Origin: Calonectria ilicicola
Lineage: Eukaryota > Ascomycota > Sordariomycetes > Hypocreales > Nectriaceae
DNA length: 64,000 nt
NCBI GenBank assembly: GCA_020809705.1
Contig: CP085827.1
Span: 3,720,001-3,784,000 of the forward strand
Direction of reading: 5' to 3'
Positions 47,416 to 58,913 of this stretch are shown here, one piece after another; position 1 is the first letter of the stretch, and each line of letters starts with the position of its first letter. Position numbers and translations under genes: made by a program. The notes below the pieces were generated by a model. It ran no database searches and was not told the DNA's origin. It saw only the letters and a list, made by a program, of their open reading frames with translations.

Positions 47416-48269
47416 TCAAAATCAACGGTGCGTCTTAGAGGCTCAAGCTACCCATCCTCCCACCACCCAATGTCCTCTGGGGTGGTGCGATCTTCGTTTT
47501 GAACCTCCAGCTCACAAAGACATACAATATCTAATAATAATCAAGGTTAGGTTTTCGGCTTCGTACCGACATGTAGGCCAATTCTTTTCTCAATCTAGAA
47601 CCATTTAATACCATCAGAACCATTCTTAAAAGGTCAGCTGTCGAATATTAACCCTAACTAAAAAGAAGCTGCATTGCGTATATTTTGCCTGCGGCACCTC
47701 AACACGCCAACCGGGGGAAACCAGCTACCCGAACCATCTTGAACTCTAGCAGTTGACTCGGATCATGCCGCACACCGGTAAAAACGAAATCAACATTGTC
47801 ACATTAAGCTTATGATTACATTAAGCGAGCATTCCAGTCCCATTGTGCACAGATGTCCGCATCTGCCCTGCATATAGCTTCACCAGAGAACACGCCTAAG
47901 CCCCACGTGTTGTACCATGTTTCACGTACCGCAATTTTAGCGACTACAGTTGACACGCAGCCCGCTGATGACCCAAGAGCCCTCGGTACGAGAGTGGACT
48001 GCATTCCATCATCCTTGTACCTTGGCGCTTAGCAGGCGCGTCAACTGTAGCTGTATGTACCTGTGTGTATGCTTTAGCCATTGACAATCACGCCGGTCAT
48101 TGCAAGAGACTTGTTGTATTCGACGTATTGTAGTGGTGAGTCCTTAAGACTAGTAACATCCTGACGCATTGCTTTGTCTTCGACATCAATCGGCTCAGGC
48201 AGCAAAAAGCGAAGAGAGTGAAAGAAATAAATTAAATCATTCTTCTCGAACGGCAAAAAGAAAGGCATT
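47416..48269. other. Intergenic DNA in decayed segment
   Basis: No gene recognised; the missing half of the OYE gene is not readable here. Confidence 0.4.
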
Positions 48270-48359
48270 CTCCGGTACAGGGAATCGAACCCTGGGCTCC
48301 GCGGAACTGATCTCTCAGGTTATGAGAGCGCGAAATGTTAGCCACTACACCATACCGGA
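48270..48359 (-). tRNA. tRNA-Glu (CTC) with 18-nt intron
   Basis: Acceptor stem TCCGGTA/TACCGGA, discriminator G. Anticodon stem TCGCG/CGCGG, loop CT-CTC-A-intron-C, so anticodon CTC, intron after position 37 (TAACCTGAGAGATCAGTT). T arm CAGGG/CCCTG with TTCGATT. The intron pairs with the anticodon (CTC with GAG), as in nuclear pre-tRNAs. Confidence 0.92.
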
Positions 48360-48900
48360 TAGTAGTGATTGTTGAAGGCGGGGCTGTTAATTGTACCCAC
48401 GAGACTAGGCGCTCAGGGTTTGGAAGGCCGCACTGGGGGGATGAATGAGCTACAGTAAATCATTTCCCAGTCGTTTGCAAACCGCAACCAGATACATGAG
48501 GTAATTTATGCGAACTCTCTTCAGTATGAATTTTTTTACTTGGCAGATTGAGGGAGGGAATGTACGATGTCATCGGCACAGATTTCGTGAGCCAGCTGGT
48601 ACACACATTCGAGACCCGCAGCCAGTCTATTCGAAGTCGACATTATTGACAAGTAGATTCACATTTAATAGACTACTGACCAGATTTTAATGAACTATAT
48701 AGTTATTGAGAGCTAGAAATAAAGATAATATTGGTAGGGGCTCCATTTACCTCGTAGCTAAACGCTCCCACCATCATGTAGAGCGATGTTCACCCACTCA
48801 CCTTCCTGCCTCGCTTAACCTAGGAATGTCCATCCAACCACCCGACTCCAGACAACAAAAAGAAATCCAGTGCTACTCAGCACGAGCAAAAAGAAACAAC
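48360..48900. other. Intergenic between two tRNA-Glu genes
   Basis: No gene recognised. Confidence 0.45.
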
Positions 48901-48991
48901 CTCCGGTACAGGGAATCGAACCCTGGGCTCCGCGGTACTTGATCTCTCAAGTTATGAGAGCGCGAAATGTTAGCCACTACACCATACCGGA
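48901..48991 (-). tRNA. tRNA-Glu (CTC) with 19-nt intron
   Basis: Exonic sequence matches the neighbouring tRNA-Glu; the intron differs (TAACTTGAGAGATCAAGTA) and is one base longer, keeping the GAG pairing with the anticodon. Confidence 0.92.
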
Positions 48992-50083
48992 CTGGTGATG
49001 AGATCGACAAACTTCCAAATTAAGAATCTGGCGAGAGTAGGGATCCCAGCTTAGGTGGCGGCAGTCCCGGCCGGTCCTCGTAATCATTGTCTAGTGTCAT
49101 ATCATCCATTAAATTGGTGTAAATGGCATATATGTTCTCTCGTGGCCGGTCAAGCTCCCTTGATTCAGCAATTACTCCTGTCGCTCGCCTAGGTTCACGA
49201 GCAAAACATGACCCTATGAATCCCCAACAAAGCAGCCCGATCGGAATGAAGGCATTTGTGGTCTAGTTAATACTATGAGATACGGCCTTCTCCTTGTGGA
49301 ATACCATCGAGTTTCATCCTATGGCTACGGAGTACAGTAAATGGTTTTCTGGCCAGTTGGTAGCTCCGAGACACGGCCCTAGCCACCATAGTACAGGATA
49401 AGGAGAGTAAGCACCCAGAAAAGGTACTATTTCCAGAGGATTTTCTTTTTTTTCCTCTCCGCCAGATCTTCCAGCATCAGGGCAATATTTGCGCAAACGA
49501 ATTAATTAAAAACGCAATCAAATTCGATCTAATGCAAATTTAATATTACTTGTCTAATTTTGCATCGTAAGATTGCAATACATGTTTGCCTTTTATGCCA
49601 TCCTCTATCACTCCTCGGTCAGTTTGTTCAGTTTTTACCGTAGCGTGCTGATGCATGTCTAAGTTGAGAAATAAGTAATGTATTATTGCTCGTGTCGAAT
49701 GCTACTGTGTAATTTTCGGCACGTATCGTTATGTTTCTTTTTCCGTATTTTGGAAAGTATATGCTCGAGTTGATTGGGCCACCGTAATACTGTGATCTGA
49801 TCCCTGTGCCGTGTGTCACTGCCCGACTCCCCCCCTCTTGCATGCCGCACTTGCTGATGTTGACCTGTTCATAACTTTTTTCTATACATTATAGAGACAT
49901 AGTCCTCCGTCTCCTCGCTATTTGTCCTACTAATGTCCTCCAAAACGTGTGCGGCGGGTCCTGTATGATGCCAGGCGGCACTTGATTGTTCTCGATCAAT
50001 ACGCCAGGGATCTCTCGCTTGCGGGATACAAATGTCCCCCGCTTACGTCCTCGCCTAATCGATCCCTCAGGCTGGCACGGCAA
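48992..50083. other. Gene-free AT-rich DNA
   Basis: No gene recognised. The frame of the next gene is open back to about 49949 but only from a GTG codon; an upstream coding exon starting at ATG 49933 is conceivable. Confidence 0.4.
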
Positions 50084-51953
50084 ATGGACCCTAAGCCGTT
50101 AAATCATTTACCTCCGTTGCCAAAACATGGCCGTGAGTCAAAGTTCATCTACCCGTCGCAGCGACGCGTAAAGCGATGCGGGTATCGCTCGAGAGGAATA
50201 CAAAATCTATGGACAAGAATCCAGGATAGCGTGCCGACTAACGAGGAACAGTGGAAGCAGAAGAGAATTAACAGCGGCTTCGATACTCAGCAAAAGATGG
50301 TTGCGATAGTTAGAAGAGCGCTCTCGCCCTCAGACTCGCCACCTTCAGCAAATTTACAATGGCTCATCGCCGTGCTCACCTGCAGCGTGATACAGCGCTG
50401 CACAAAGGAAAAGACAGAGTCATACAATAATCTTCGAGCTCAGCTCGGAACACAGACAGGCAAAACCACCCTCGATCATTACATGCGTCTGGGGATGAAC
50501 TTTGTTCGCCTACTCGATGATTTGTATCAAGATGGCTTGCGACATCGCATTTTCGAGCACGCCTTCTTTTATGGTTTGTAAGATGCCGTGCTAATTCTTT
50601 CCCAAAGCTAATCGAGATAGCGCCCATTCGCATAACCAATCTCCAGCCGATCACTCAATACTCTAATAGGTTCAAAGGATATTTCAAGTGCGCCCCGATA
50701 CCACCCCCAGAGTTCCAGGCCTCTATAATTCCCCACATATCATTTATCATTCATCAGCGGATCCCCCAGTTCAGGTAAATTAGCCCTTCTGAGGAAAATC
50801 ACAGTCTAACAGATGACTGCAGCTATAGCCAGGTTTGCAAAGTACTGAAGACGAAATTATCCAGCGAGATCGAGTATACAAAATTTCTATCCCTCATCGA
50901 ATCGCAAAAGCCAATTTGTCCCTCCCTCATCCACCTCGATCCAAACCCCCGGAGGTCTTCATATCGAGATACAGATCTTGATGTCGATGATTCTACAAGA
51001 GTCGTTTGCACCATCAAGAATTATGAGATGTTCGACATTTCCAATGAGGTACAAAGTATAGCATTTGAGGCGGGCTGTCGGAAACGTGGCTTTAATCCGC
51101 TTCCAACGGGGGTAGCCCCTCAAGCCCAATTTTATGGCTATGAGTGGGACCCGATACAAGATGCGGTGCGACGTGGAGTGATTGCTCATTTGGTATGCTT
51201 AGGTGTCATCTTGACTTTACTCAAACTGACAATCAGCAAGGGCGACTTGGAGTTGCTAGCAATTAAAGAAGACAGCCAAGCGACGACTCGAGCAGTCCAT
51301 CATGAGACTGGAGCTATACAAAACCCAACTGGGAAGATTCAGATTGTGATACCTTTAACGCTTGGAGAAGATCAACGAGTATGGGTTAGTGGTTATGAAT
51401 GCGGACACGAGTCAGTTCCATGGAACATTGAGTCTGGCTTCATATTAAACGAGGAGACCTGGTTTTCAACGGAGCGCCCTATTGACTACATTTCGATAAC
51501 ATTAAACACAGCTCCGCCGTTAAAATTTTGACTCCTTTTCTAATTTAATATCAGCACCAGGTAATAGCTGGGGCGAATGTTGCGGGTATAATCGTTCGAA
51601 AGACCAAGGGATTTGACCAAATTGGTCTCTACATAAGGGAAAAGATTGAGATATTAGGCATGATATCACTTGTGGGTAATTTGGCGGGTTTAGGCGAATT
51701 ATCCCAATTCGAAATTGGGGCAAGGTTGTTGTTGTCTTTTGCTGGTGTCCATGGACACGGTCAACTTGGATGGTCACAGTGTAGGGTGGGATCACAGCTG
51801 TTTGGAGCTCTGGCCGGAAGGGAGAATGCAGTTTTTTGTAGGTAACTCTGGAGACTTTATGGCCAAAAGTACCGTTTATATCTGTTCAAGGGCGATTGTG
51901 GTCCCTAGAAGTCTTGCTGAAACAATACTTGTAATCCACGCGACGTCGGTGTA
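50084..51953 (+). pseudogene. Conserved-looking fungal protein of unknown function, frameshifted
   Basis: Exons 50084..50577, 50670..50774 and 50823..about 51520 join in phase (FFYGL/FKGYFKCAPIPPPEF and IPQFR,S/YSQVCKVLKT). Landmarks are WVSGYECG...WNIESGFILNEETWFS, then VIAGANVAGIIVRKTKGFDQIGLYIREK and SQFEIGARLLLSF...VHGHGQLGWSQCRVG. After the third exon no GT-AG join keeps the frame into VIAGANVAG. Near 51804-51808 the text reads GGAGCTC where GGAGAGCTC would connect QCRVGSQLFG to the frame with LWPEGRMQFFVGNSGDFMAKSTVYICSRAIV, so a GA unit seems lost. A 48-nt in-frame intron is possible at about 51193-51240. Family unknown to me. Confidence 0.6.
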
Positions 51954-52416
51954 CTAGCCTGTTGAGGATCAGATAAAAATAAAGAATAATTTTGACCACA
52001 AGAGTGCATGAGCAGTAGTTGAGTCGCTATCTGAGATTAAATTATTTTTTTCGTAGCCCTGCCCGTCAAAAGTTTTCATTGACCGCATTTATATTATCGG
52101 CACCCACCCAACTAATGAGGCATCTACATATGAAGCTCAATTATCCCAGCCATTTTCAGTGCAGAGCGCCCACCCTAGAGGCTAGCAGGTCCGCCAAGCA
52201 GGACACTCAAAGCCTTGGGTTTGAGGGTGGGACTGGGAGCATCTTAAAAGTTTGAGATTAGAAAAGAGTTCAATTTGGCCTTCTGGAATTACGATTACAA
52301 GGCATTTGAAGATGGCAATCGCTCGTATCCATCACAAATAAAATGCAATCCAGAAGGTACGTGTACACCATAGGGCTCAATTGATGCCCACTCCAGCATC
52401 AAACAGCCAATCACAA
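51954..52416. other. Intergenic DNA
   Basis: No gene recognised. Confidence 0.4.
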
Positions 52417-52506
52417 TCCGGTATGGTGTAGTGGCTAACATTTCGCGCTCTCATAACCTGAGAGATCAGTTCCGCGGAGCCCAGGGTTCGATTCCCTGTA
52501 CCGGAG
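52417..52506 (+). tRNA. tRNA-Glu (CTC) with 18-nt intron
   Basis: Same sequence as the 48270-48359 gene, including its intron, but on the opposite strand 4.1 kb away; this points to recent duplication or gene conversion. Confidence 0.92.
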
Positions 52507-53029
52507 TTATTTATCTCTTCTTTTTGCATCGGGGGCATTCTATGCTTCATTTTTGGACAGACTCTCTCGCCTGCTTGTGAGACAGGCTAACGACTAATAG
52601 CCGGATGGTGATCAACGAGAGATGAGGGGAAATTCGCTCCAAAGTTCGGGTCGGCCAGTGACACAATTATTGACGGTTACATCTATATTCGTAAACTGCG
52701 GCTTCCACATAAGCAATGCGGATCAGTGATATTCACTTTATCAAAGCTTGCAGTGTGTTAACTTAGGTAAATCGTGGGCTCGACCAAGAGGGAGCTCCAA
52801 AGCCACAACGGTGGCACATATAACCAAGTTTTGCAGTGCTAATATTTTCCGTTGTCAATGGAACGCCGAAAATCCTGGTTCCCCTCGGCTTTGCTTGGCC
52901 AGTTCTGTCTAACAGGATAAAGCCATCCAGCGATGTCATGGTGATCTCGCAGAGCGTTCGTTTCCGTAATAAACCATGATTTGCCGTCAAATCCGAATGT
53001 CTCTGAGACCCAAATATCCCATAACTGCA
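52507..53029. other. Intergenic with possible coding remnant
   Basis: Minus-strand sequence at 52850-53033 reads DIWVSETFGFDGKSWFITETNALRDHHDIAGWLYPV, which looks protein-like but is short and unrecognised. No gene called. Confidence 0.3.
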
Positions 53030-55215
53030 TCATTCAGACGACAGTCCGTACTTGACTCGTCGATTCAGAGGAACAACCTCATCCGTCAAACCAAAGCCTG
53101 CCCGACGTACTTTGGCTTTGGGGCTTGTTGTCGAATCGTTCTCGTCAGGTTGAGTGATCTCCCCAAACACAACCTGCATCTTTTTCAACTCTTTGGGTAT
53201 ATTATCTTCTCCACCAAGACAACCACCAGCTGCTTCTGTTCTAAGTCTTTGACTTCCCGTTGTCGCCATGAGCACTTGTAACCAGCCACCATCCATTGCT
53301 GCTACCCCATTCCGACGGAGCGCTATCATCCCCAATACAAGGAACGGAAGTGTTATAATGAGCGATGCGCCGTAAGGCACCAGCAGGTAAATTGGGTTTG
53401 AGAAAGAATAGAAGTTGTGCGAAGTTGCCTGTGTGGCTATGACTGTGGTATTCCAAAAAGGAAGGGTAAAGAGAATTGACAATGTCACATTTGCCAATGC
53501 TTCGTTGAGAATAGCAGCTGAAGCCTCTATTTCAGGAATCACTGACAAGCTAAAATTGTTGCGATTCTTATTGAGATATGTCTTGTCAACTATGGTTCCA
53601 TTCATGGCTTCTGCCGTATCGTTAGCTATATTTTGCTCCTCTTTAATAGCGGTAAATACATGTCACAGATATATTCTTTCTTACCAAGCGTTATACCGTG
53701 GGTGAATTGAAATACCGGATAAGCCCCTACTTCGTACATAATAGTCGTTCCGTTTTCAAGGGTAATCGTATCATTGTGGTCAGGTAGGCCATAAGATTCC
53801 ATCGGATAGATTCCACTAAGAGGCTTTATGAAAGAGGCGATAATAGCATAAATGTTCGTAGCTGTCAATGTATCAACTTCCTCAGAAGACCACAGACTCG
53901 AATTGGCCCATTCTGGAGTGAGATAGGGCACGTATAAGTCGGTCAGACTCCGAGCATCGTTTCTTTTCGAAAGGGACAGGTTGCGAGCGCCATTTTCAAA
54001 GCCCACATGAAGCTCATAAGTTACAATTTCAGGCTGACATTCGAGATAGGTTTTGTTTGTAACCAAAGAGGGTGCCCAGCCAATTGGTGATGATATGTTG
54101 ACGAAAAAGCTAGGATAGACTGCTTTGCCATTGCTTCCCTCACGTGGTGCGCTGCTCTGTTCGGAGTAGCCTGGAATACCACCAGAGTAATACTGGTACA
54201 TGTAATTTTCAGGCATTCGGTTCTGAAGCGTTACTGCAATTCCCTTGTTGCATTTCAATTGAGGTCCTTCGAACGCTATGTCATAGCTACAGTTTGATCC
54301 ACACACAGAAGAAGAAGGCAGTACCTCTCCTGTGGCTAGTGTAGCGTATGCGATTCTATTTGCAACAGGATTGCGGGTTCTGAATTTGGTTAGATATTTA
54401 GCAACATGATCTGTGAGAAACCATACATGCAAGTCCACATAGAAGTCAAAATTCCATTTTCACAAAGGGTATTATAGTTGACAGTATCGTTGGCAGCGAA
54501 TGCAGGAACAACCACTCGATTTTCAGTGAAGAAATTCCTGGAAGCAACGGTGAGCGCACCTGGTGGGAACGCCTTGGCAACTGCTAATAGTAAAATTACG
54601 ATAGCCAATACACAAACAATGGGAGCATTTGACCAAATAGACAGCCTAAGTAGGAGTGAAGGATCTTGCCGCACCCTGAGGATATACTCGATATTCTGGA
54701 CGGTCATTGGCCTAACTCTAAAGAGGTGCCAGACATACTGCGTGGAAGCAATACCCAAGGAAACACCCAAACTCGTTCCGAAAATATTGACTAATAATGT
54801 CGAAATGGTAGCAATATATGCCTGGCTGGGTATTCCTTTTTCATTGACGAGTCTCTTATCGAGTCGGAGGAACATTCCGAGATGTACCAAGGCAGTTATT
54901 AGTGCTTAGTAAAAAGGGCAACATCAGTGTACTGAAGCAAACGTGACAAAAAGCCCCACCAGTAATGAAGCCTATATATTAGGAGAAGAAAAGAATACCT
55001 AGAACATAGAATGATATCATGGTGAAAATTGTCTTCCGGTTGCCTCCCCATTTTGATAGAACATGGCTGTTGCCATTTATATTGTTGTGAGCGATGTTGG
55101 GTTCACAATGGGTGTCGTTTTCAGTTGGAGGCCGAATTGGCAAAAGAGGATGGTCATGGTCACCCGGCTCCTGGATTGTCATAATTATCGAATTGAGGGG
55201 ACTCTTTCCAAGCAT
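53030..55215 (-). CDS. Fungal polytopic membrane protein with glycosylated ectodomain
   Basis: Four exons, complement(53030..53640, 53685..54379, 54427..54904, 54999..55215), 666 aa. Joins give FYVL/ALITALVHLGMFL, MWTC/ITRNPVANRI and GITL/EEQNIANDTAEAMNG. A cytosolic N-terminus of about 60 residues leads to hydrophobic segments at about 60-85, 100-125 and 165-190. A large ectodomain follows with many N-glycosylation sequons (NCS, NIS, NKT, NLS, NSS, NDT, NGT) and Cys pairs. A last helix (YLLVPYGASLIITLPFLVLGMIAL, about 520-545) and a cytosolic tail end the chain. The layout matches a large fungal family often annotated as formylmethionine deformylase-like, without real deformylase motifs. Function unknown. 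Start ATG 55215; ATG 55182 is an alternative. Confidence 0.82.
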
Positions 55216-56724
55216 GGAGGAGAAAGTTACTGGGAAAGCAGGCAGGGTTGGGTTCTACGCATCGTTATATACCCTAACAACTCAGCTAATACAACCCCTC
55301 TGACCCCTGAATTCTGCCTTGCTGCCATGAATAAAGATCTTTGTGGGCCTTGTTGGCTGCATGATCAATTTTTCGGTCACCCAATAGGCCCCCAAGTTGC
55401 TAAAAAAAAAGGATCCCACCACATTTGTGTGTGCGACGGCAGATCACCAATAGTGGCTAACGCATAGACTATAGCTCATTTCTGGGGTGCTAAAAGTGAG
55501 CCAACAAGCCAAATGTTTTCACCCTGCATGTTTGAGCTGTACAAGGGCAAGAGAAGATCTGCTTAAACATTGCCGTGGCATCCCCTGATTTGTTGGCAAA
55601 TACCGAGCTGAGACGCCATTGTAGTAAGACTTGGCTTTCCAGCTCGGGTATCGTTAGCGAACGCGGCTTATGTGCAGAATCGTGGGAATAAATAAGGCTG
55701 AGACGTTAGTATATGCAGGGGGAGTTTTACCGACAACAGCCCCCGCGATTCTCCTCTATTGAGCGGGTGGTCCCTTTTGTCCTGTGGGGTGATGTGTGCC
55801 GCTAGGTTGAGGCGCGCGCTCGAAGACGTCTGGAAGCCATACAGGGTGTTCTATGCTAGAATAATACTCTGTCTTGGACCGCCATGTTTTCTGTCGTTCG
55901 TGTGCTTCCCTGTAGCAGCCCGGGCTGAAGCGACAGCCAACACTCGGGATGTGAGTAACGCCACCCGCAGCCCTTGACCGATGAGGTAAAAGGATGTGGC
56001 GCGATAAGTTATAGCTAAAAACTAAATCCGCCAAACAGCCGCAATCCACTGCGGAAACAATTCGCCCCTTGTCAATATCTGGTTCAAAGAGAATGGCTCA
56101 ACTATTCGCCTATGGCAGGGAGAAGAGACCTGAGGCGTCGCTAGCGCGGGGCAAGCCGCTACGTGAAAGAGAAGCCACGCGGATACAAATCTTGGTTTAG
56201 CATCCGGATTCCTAAGGCGCATTCCGAAGGCGCCTTTGGCCTCGGGAGGTTAGTGGGATTTTGGTGTGGTTTATAATGAGCTTATTTGAAATCAACGGCA
56301 GCATATTCGTCTAATATATTAGTCACTCAACATTCAGTAAGCTGATGCGAGCATGCAAATACACAACGAGCATCAAGACGCAGCCAACAGCAATGCAAAA
56401 ACAGATCTCAAGATTTTGTAGATAAAGTCGCATGAACTATTCCTCATCCCGCATCAAAAAGCTTCATAATCATCAATCTACTCCACCGGCTTTCGGACCA
56501 CTCGGCATCCCACCTCGGAGTGCGGGGATTTCATTTCCAAGACATTCCGGCGGATTACGTTAGCAACCGGCCGGGTCGCACTCGTGTAATAGCCCGCCCC
56601 AATGAGGCGACGATGCCCTCAATTGCGTATAAGTTTCCTCTTGGCCCTTGACCATTAAGCAGACAAACCGCTGTTGTCGAGTGAACCATCACAAGATTCC
56701 AATCACCCCAAATCGTCTCTCAAA
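55216..56724. other. 1.5-kb intergenic region
   Basis: Divergent promoters of the membrane protein and the DsbA-like gene. No gene recognised. Confidence 0.5.
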
Positions 56725-57408
56725 ATGACAAGATTCGTCGTCAATGTCACATCCGACACAGTGTGCCCGTGGTGCTTCGTCGGCCGCAGGCAGCTCCAGG
56801 CCGCTGAGCGGTTGTGGAAGCAAAAATACCCCGACTCAAACGACACCTTTGCCGTGAGCTACCTCCCATATCAGCTCAACCCGTACGGTCCCAGAGGTCC
56901 TACATCGAGCATCTCTAAGGAGCAGTTTTACAATGAAAAGTTCGGCAAGGAGCGCACCAAGATGATGCATGGACGTCTCGCCGCCATTGGAGAGGCCGTG
57001 GGCATCGACTTCAAGTTTGGCGGGCGCACGGGAAGCTCAAGAGATTCCCACCGCCTGGTTCGCCTCGCCAAAAAGTACGGCCACGAGACCGAACTCAAGG
57101 CCATCGACGGACTATTCTCCACCTACTTCGAGAAGGAAGGCGACATTACCAACTATGACACGCTGAGGAGCATCGCGGTGGATGCCGGCATCCCTGCCGA
57201 GGAATTCCAAAAGGCCATTGTTGAAAGCGACGAGGGTGGTGCTGAGGTTGATGACGCCGCCAACCAGGCGAGACTCAACGGAGTCTCTGGTGTTCCGGAT
57301 TTCGTCATCCAATACAAGTACCAGCTTCATGGTGCGCAAGACCCGGAGGGCTTTGTCCAGGTATTCGAGAGGATTAAGGCGCAGGAGGCCAAGGCGGCGG
57401 CAAATTAA
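56725..57408 (+). CDS. DsbA/FrnE-like thioredoxin-fold oxidoreductase
   Basis: Single exon, 227 aa, start at the ATG of MTRFVVNVTSDTVCPWCFVGRRQL after CTCTCAAA; upstream in-frame codons include only a TTG start. The active site CPWC at residues about 14-17 and the following FVGRRQLQAAE helix mark the 2-hydroxychromene-2-carboxylate isomerase/DsbA (FrnE) family. The helical insert runs about 70-165. The cis-Pro loop is GVSGVPDFVI (about 195-204). Found in the cytosol (no signal peptide), with thiol-disulfide or glutathione-transferase-like roles in the family. Convergent with the PLD-like gene, 44 bp apart. Confidence 0.9.
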   Translation: MTRFVVNVTSDTVCPWCFVGRRQLQAAERLWKQKYPDSNDTFAVSYLPYQLNPYGPRGPTSSISKEQFYNEKFGKERTKMMHGRLAAIGEAVGIDFKFGGRTGSSRDSHRLVRLAKKYGHETELKAIDGLFSTYFEKEGDITNYDTLRSIAVDAGIPAEEFQKAIVESDEGGAEVDDAANQARLNGVSGVPDFVIQYKYQLHGAQDPEGFVQVFERIKAQEAKAAAN

Positions 57409-57452
57409 TTATTAGTTCGATAATATAAAGATCTGGCCCGGTGCCTTTGGGT

Positions 57453-58913
57453 TCATGATCGCCCGTCAGTGGATCGAAAGTACACCTCTGAGCGCTTCTC
57501 CAGCACATCATTCCACACTTTCTGCTCTTTGAAATCGGGCACATAGAATAATATACCCAGTTCTTGGCTCGTCCACCAGCTCGCTCTGTCCATGTTTCCT
57601 GAGCCCATGATGAGATATTCGTCATCCACCAAGGTCATCTTGAAGTGGCTTATAACTGGCTCATCCTCCATGTCGTGCCTCTCGGTCTGTTGATTGAAGT
57701 ACACAATTTCGAGATTACCAGGTGCTACTGATTGGGATTCGGGATCAGACGGGCGAGGCTGCTGCAGTAAAGCCTTATATCTCTGAACAAATTGGCGCAA
57801 GCATCGCGACGATGTAGTGCCAGCGGTAAGGAGCTGTTCCCAAACCATCACTTCCCTGCTTGTTCTGACTTGAACATCCACTCCACGAGAAAGCGCTTCA
57901 AGAAGAGCCTCAACGAATGGCCAGGCTGTAACATTGGGGGTACAGACAGTGATTTTGCGCTGGGCATTGGCGAATAAAGTAAGCAATGCCGCGTTTAGAG
58001 GAGTCATAGGAGGGTCCTTGTGCGAGAAAAATGGGAAAAAGGAAAACCCGGGGTTTCGGTGATGTGACGAAGGAAGAAAAATGGTCGGCACAGGGCCTTT
58101 GCTCTGGTAGGCGATAGCTTGGGTTGCTGAGGCATTGTCGCTATTCGTTATAAGGGACGCACTGGCCGGGGGGGTGGATTGGCTGGTTTCCTCAGCTCCA
58201 TCAAGAATCTCCGAATTTCCAACCGTTTGAGAGTATTGTGCCAATTGCGATTTGTTCCTAGATCCCCAGACCCTCTCATAAAAAGCAAGGAGTTGGTCCA
58301 CTACGTCACCTTCAACCTCAACGCATCCCTCAAACCACCTTTCCCAGCTCACATTGCAGCTGGGGACCCAAGCCCTTGCTCCATCGACAATGACAAATTT
58401 TGGGTGCATGACACTGAAAGGTGTGAAGAAGAGGCTTTTGACTGTCAGCTCAATCCCACTCTTCCGTAGCGTATCTTCATCAGGAAGACCCAGCTTGGGC
58501 CAGCGAGATGGGGGATATATGTATCCATCCCGTGAAGAGGTGTGGAAGAGCTTTTGGAATAGACCATATGATGAAAACCCAATTGTGATTTGCAGAGGTG
58601 TGTCCGGCTTCGTCTGGGCGCGCGTCAAGGCAAGCTTCAGAATAGTCTCACGGATGGCATCCAGGGAGGGCGACGCAGCCCAATAGCAGGTGATGAGTTG
58701 GACAGAGTGCTTAGCGGAGAGAATGGCGGGGAGGAGAGCACGGGTGTATATGGAATGGCCGGTTCCTACATAAATGGCCCTAGGATGGCTTGTTGTGATG
58801 AGGGAGTCAATGTCATTGACATGGTGGTTTGGAAAGTCGTGTTGTTGCTGGTCGCGGTGGGACTCTAGCAGCTCCCTCCACGGCTCAACAAATGAAGATG
58901 GAAAAGAGGTCAT
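57453..58913 (-). CDS. Phospholipase D-like protein with two HKD motifs
   Basis: Single exon, 486 aa, start ATG 58913. Two complete HxKxxxxD motifs: HPKFVIVD (about 173-180) with following SCNVSWERWFEG, and HFKMTLVD (about 425-432) with GSGNMDRASWW. These form one PLD-type catalytic centre through a phosphohistidine intermediate. The first half also has VGTGHSIYTRALLPAILSAKHSVQLITCYW, as in cardiolipin-synthase-like and other PLD-fold proteins. A Ser/Thr-rich linker lies at about 225-275. No signal peptide. Substrate (phospholipid or nucleic acid) not determined. Confidence 0.88.
   Translation of the reverse strand: MTSFPSSFVEPWRELLESHRDQQQHDFPNHHVNDIDSLITTSHPRAIYVGTGHSIYTRALLPAILSAKHSVQLITCYWAASPSLDAIRETILKLALTRAQTKPDTPLQITIGFSSYGLFQKLFHTSSRDGYIYPPSRWPKLGLPDEDTLRKSGIELTVKSLFFTPFSVMHPKFVIVDGARAWVPSCNVSWERWFEGCVEVEGDVVDQLLAFYERVWGSRNKSQLAQYSQTVGNSEILDGAEETSQSTPPASASLITNSDNASATQAIAYQSKGPVPTIFLPSSHHRNPGFSFFPFFSHKDPPMTPLNAALLTLFANAQRKITVCTPNVTAWPFVEALLEALSRGVDVQVRTSREVMVWEQLLTAGTTSSRCLRQFVQRYKALLQQPRPSDPESQSVAPGNLEIVYFNQQTERHDMEDEPVISHFKMTLVDDEYLIMGSGNMDRASWWTSQELGILFYVPDFKEQKVWNDVLEKRSEVYFRSTDGRS

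Noticed and set aside
52763..53033. Short protein-like frame after the membrane-protein stop
   Set aside because: Too short, unrecognised, and without a start or splice link; listed only within the intergenic note.
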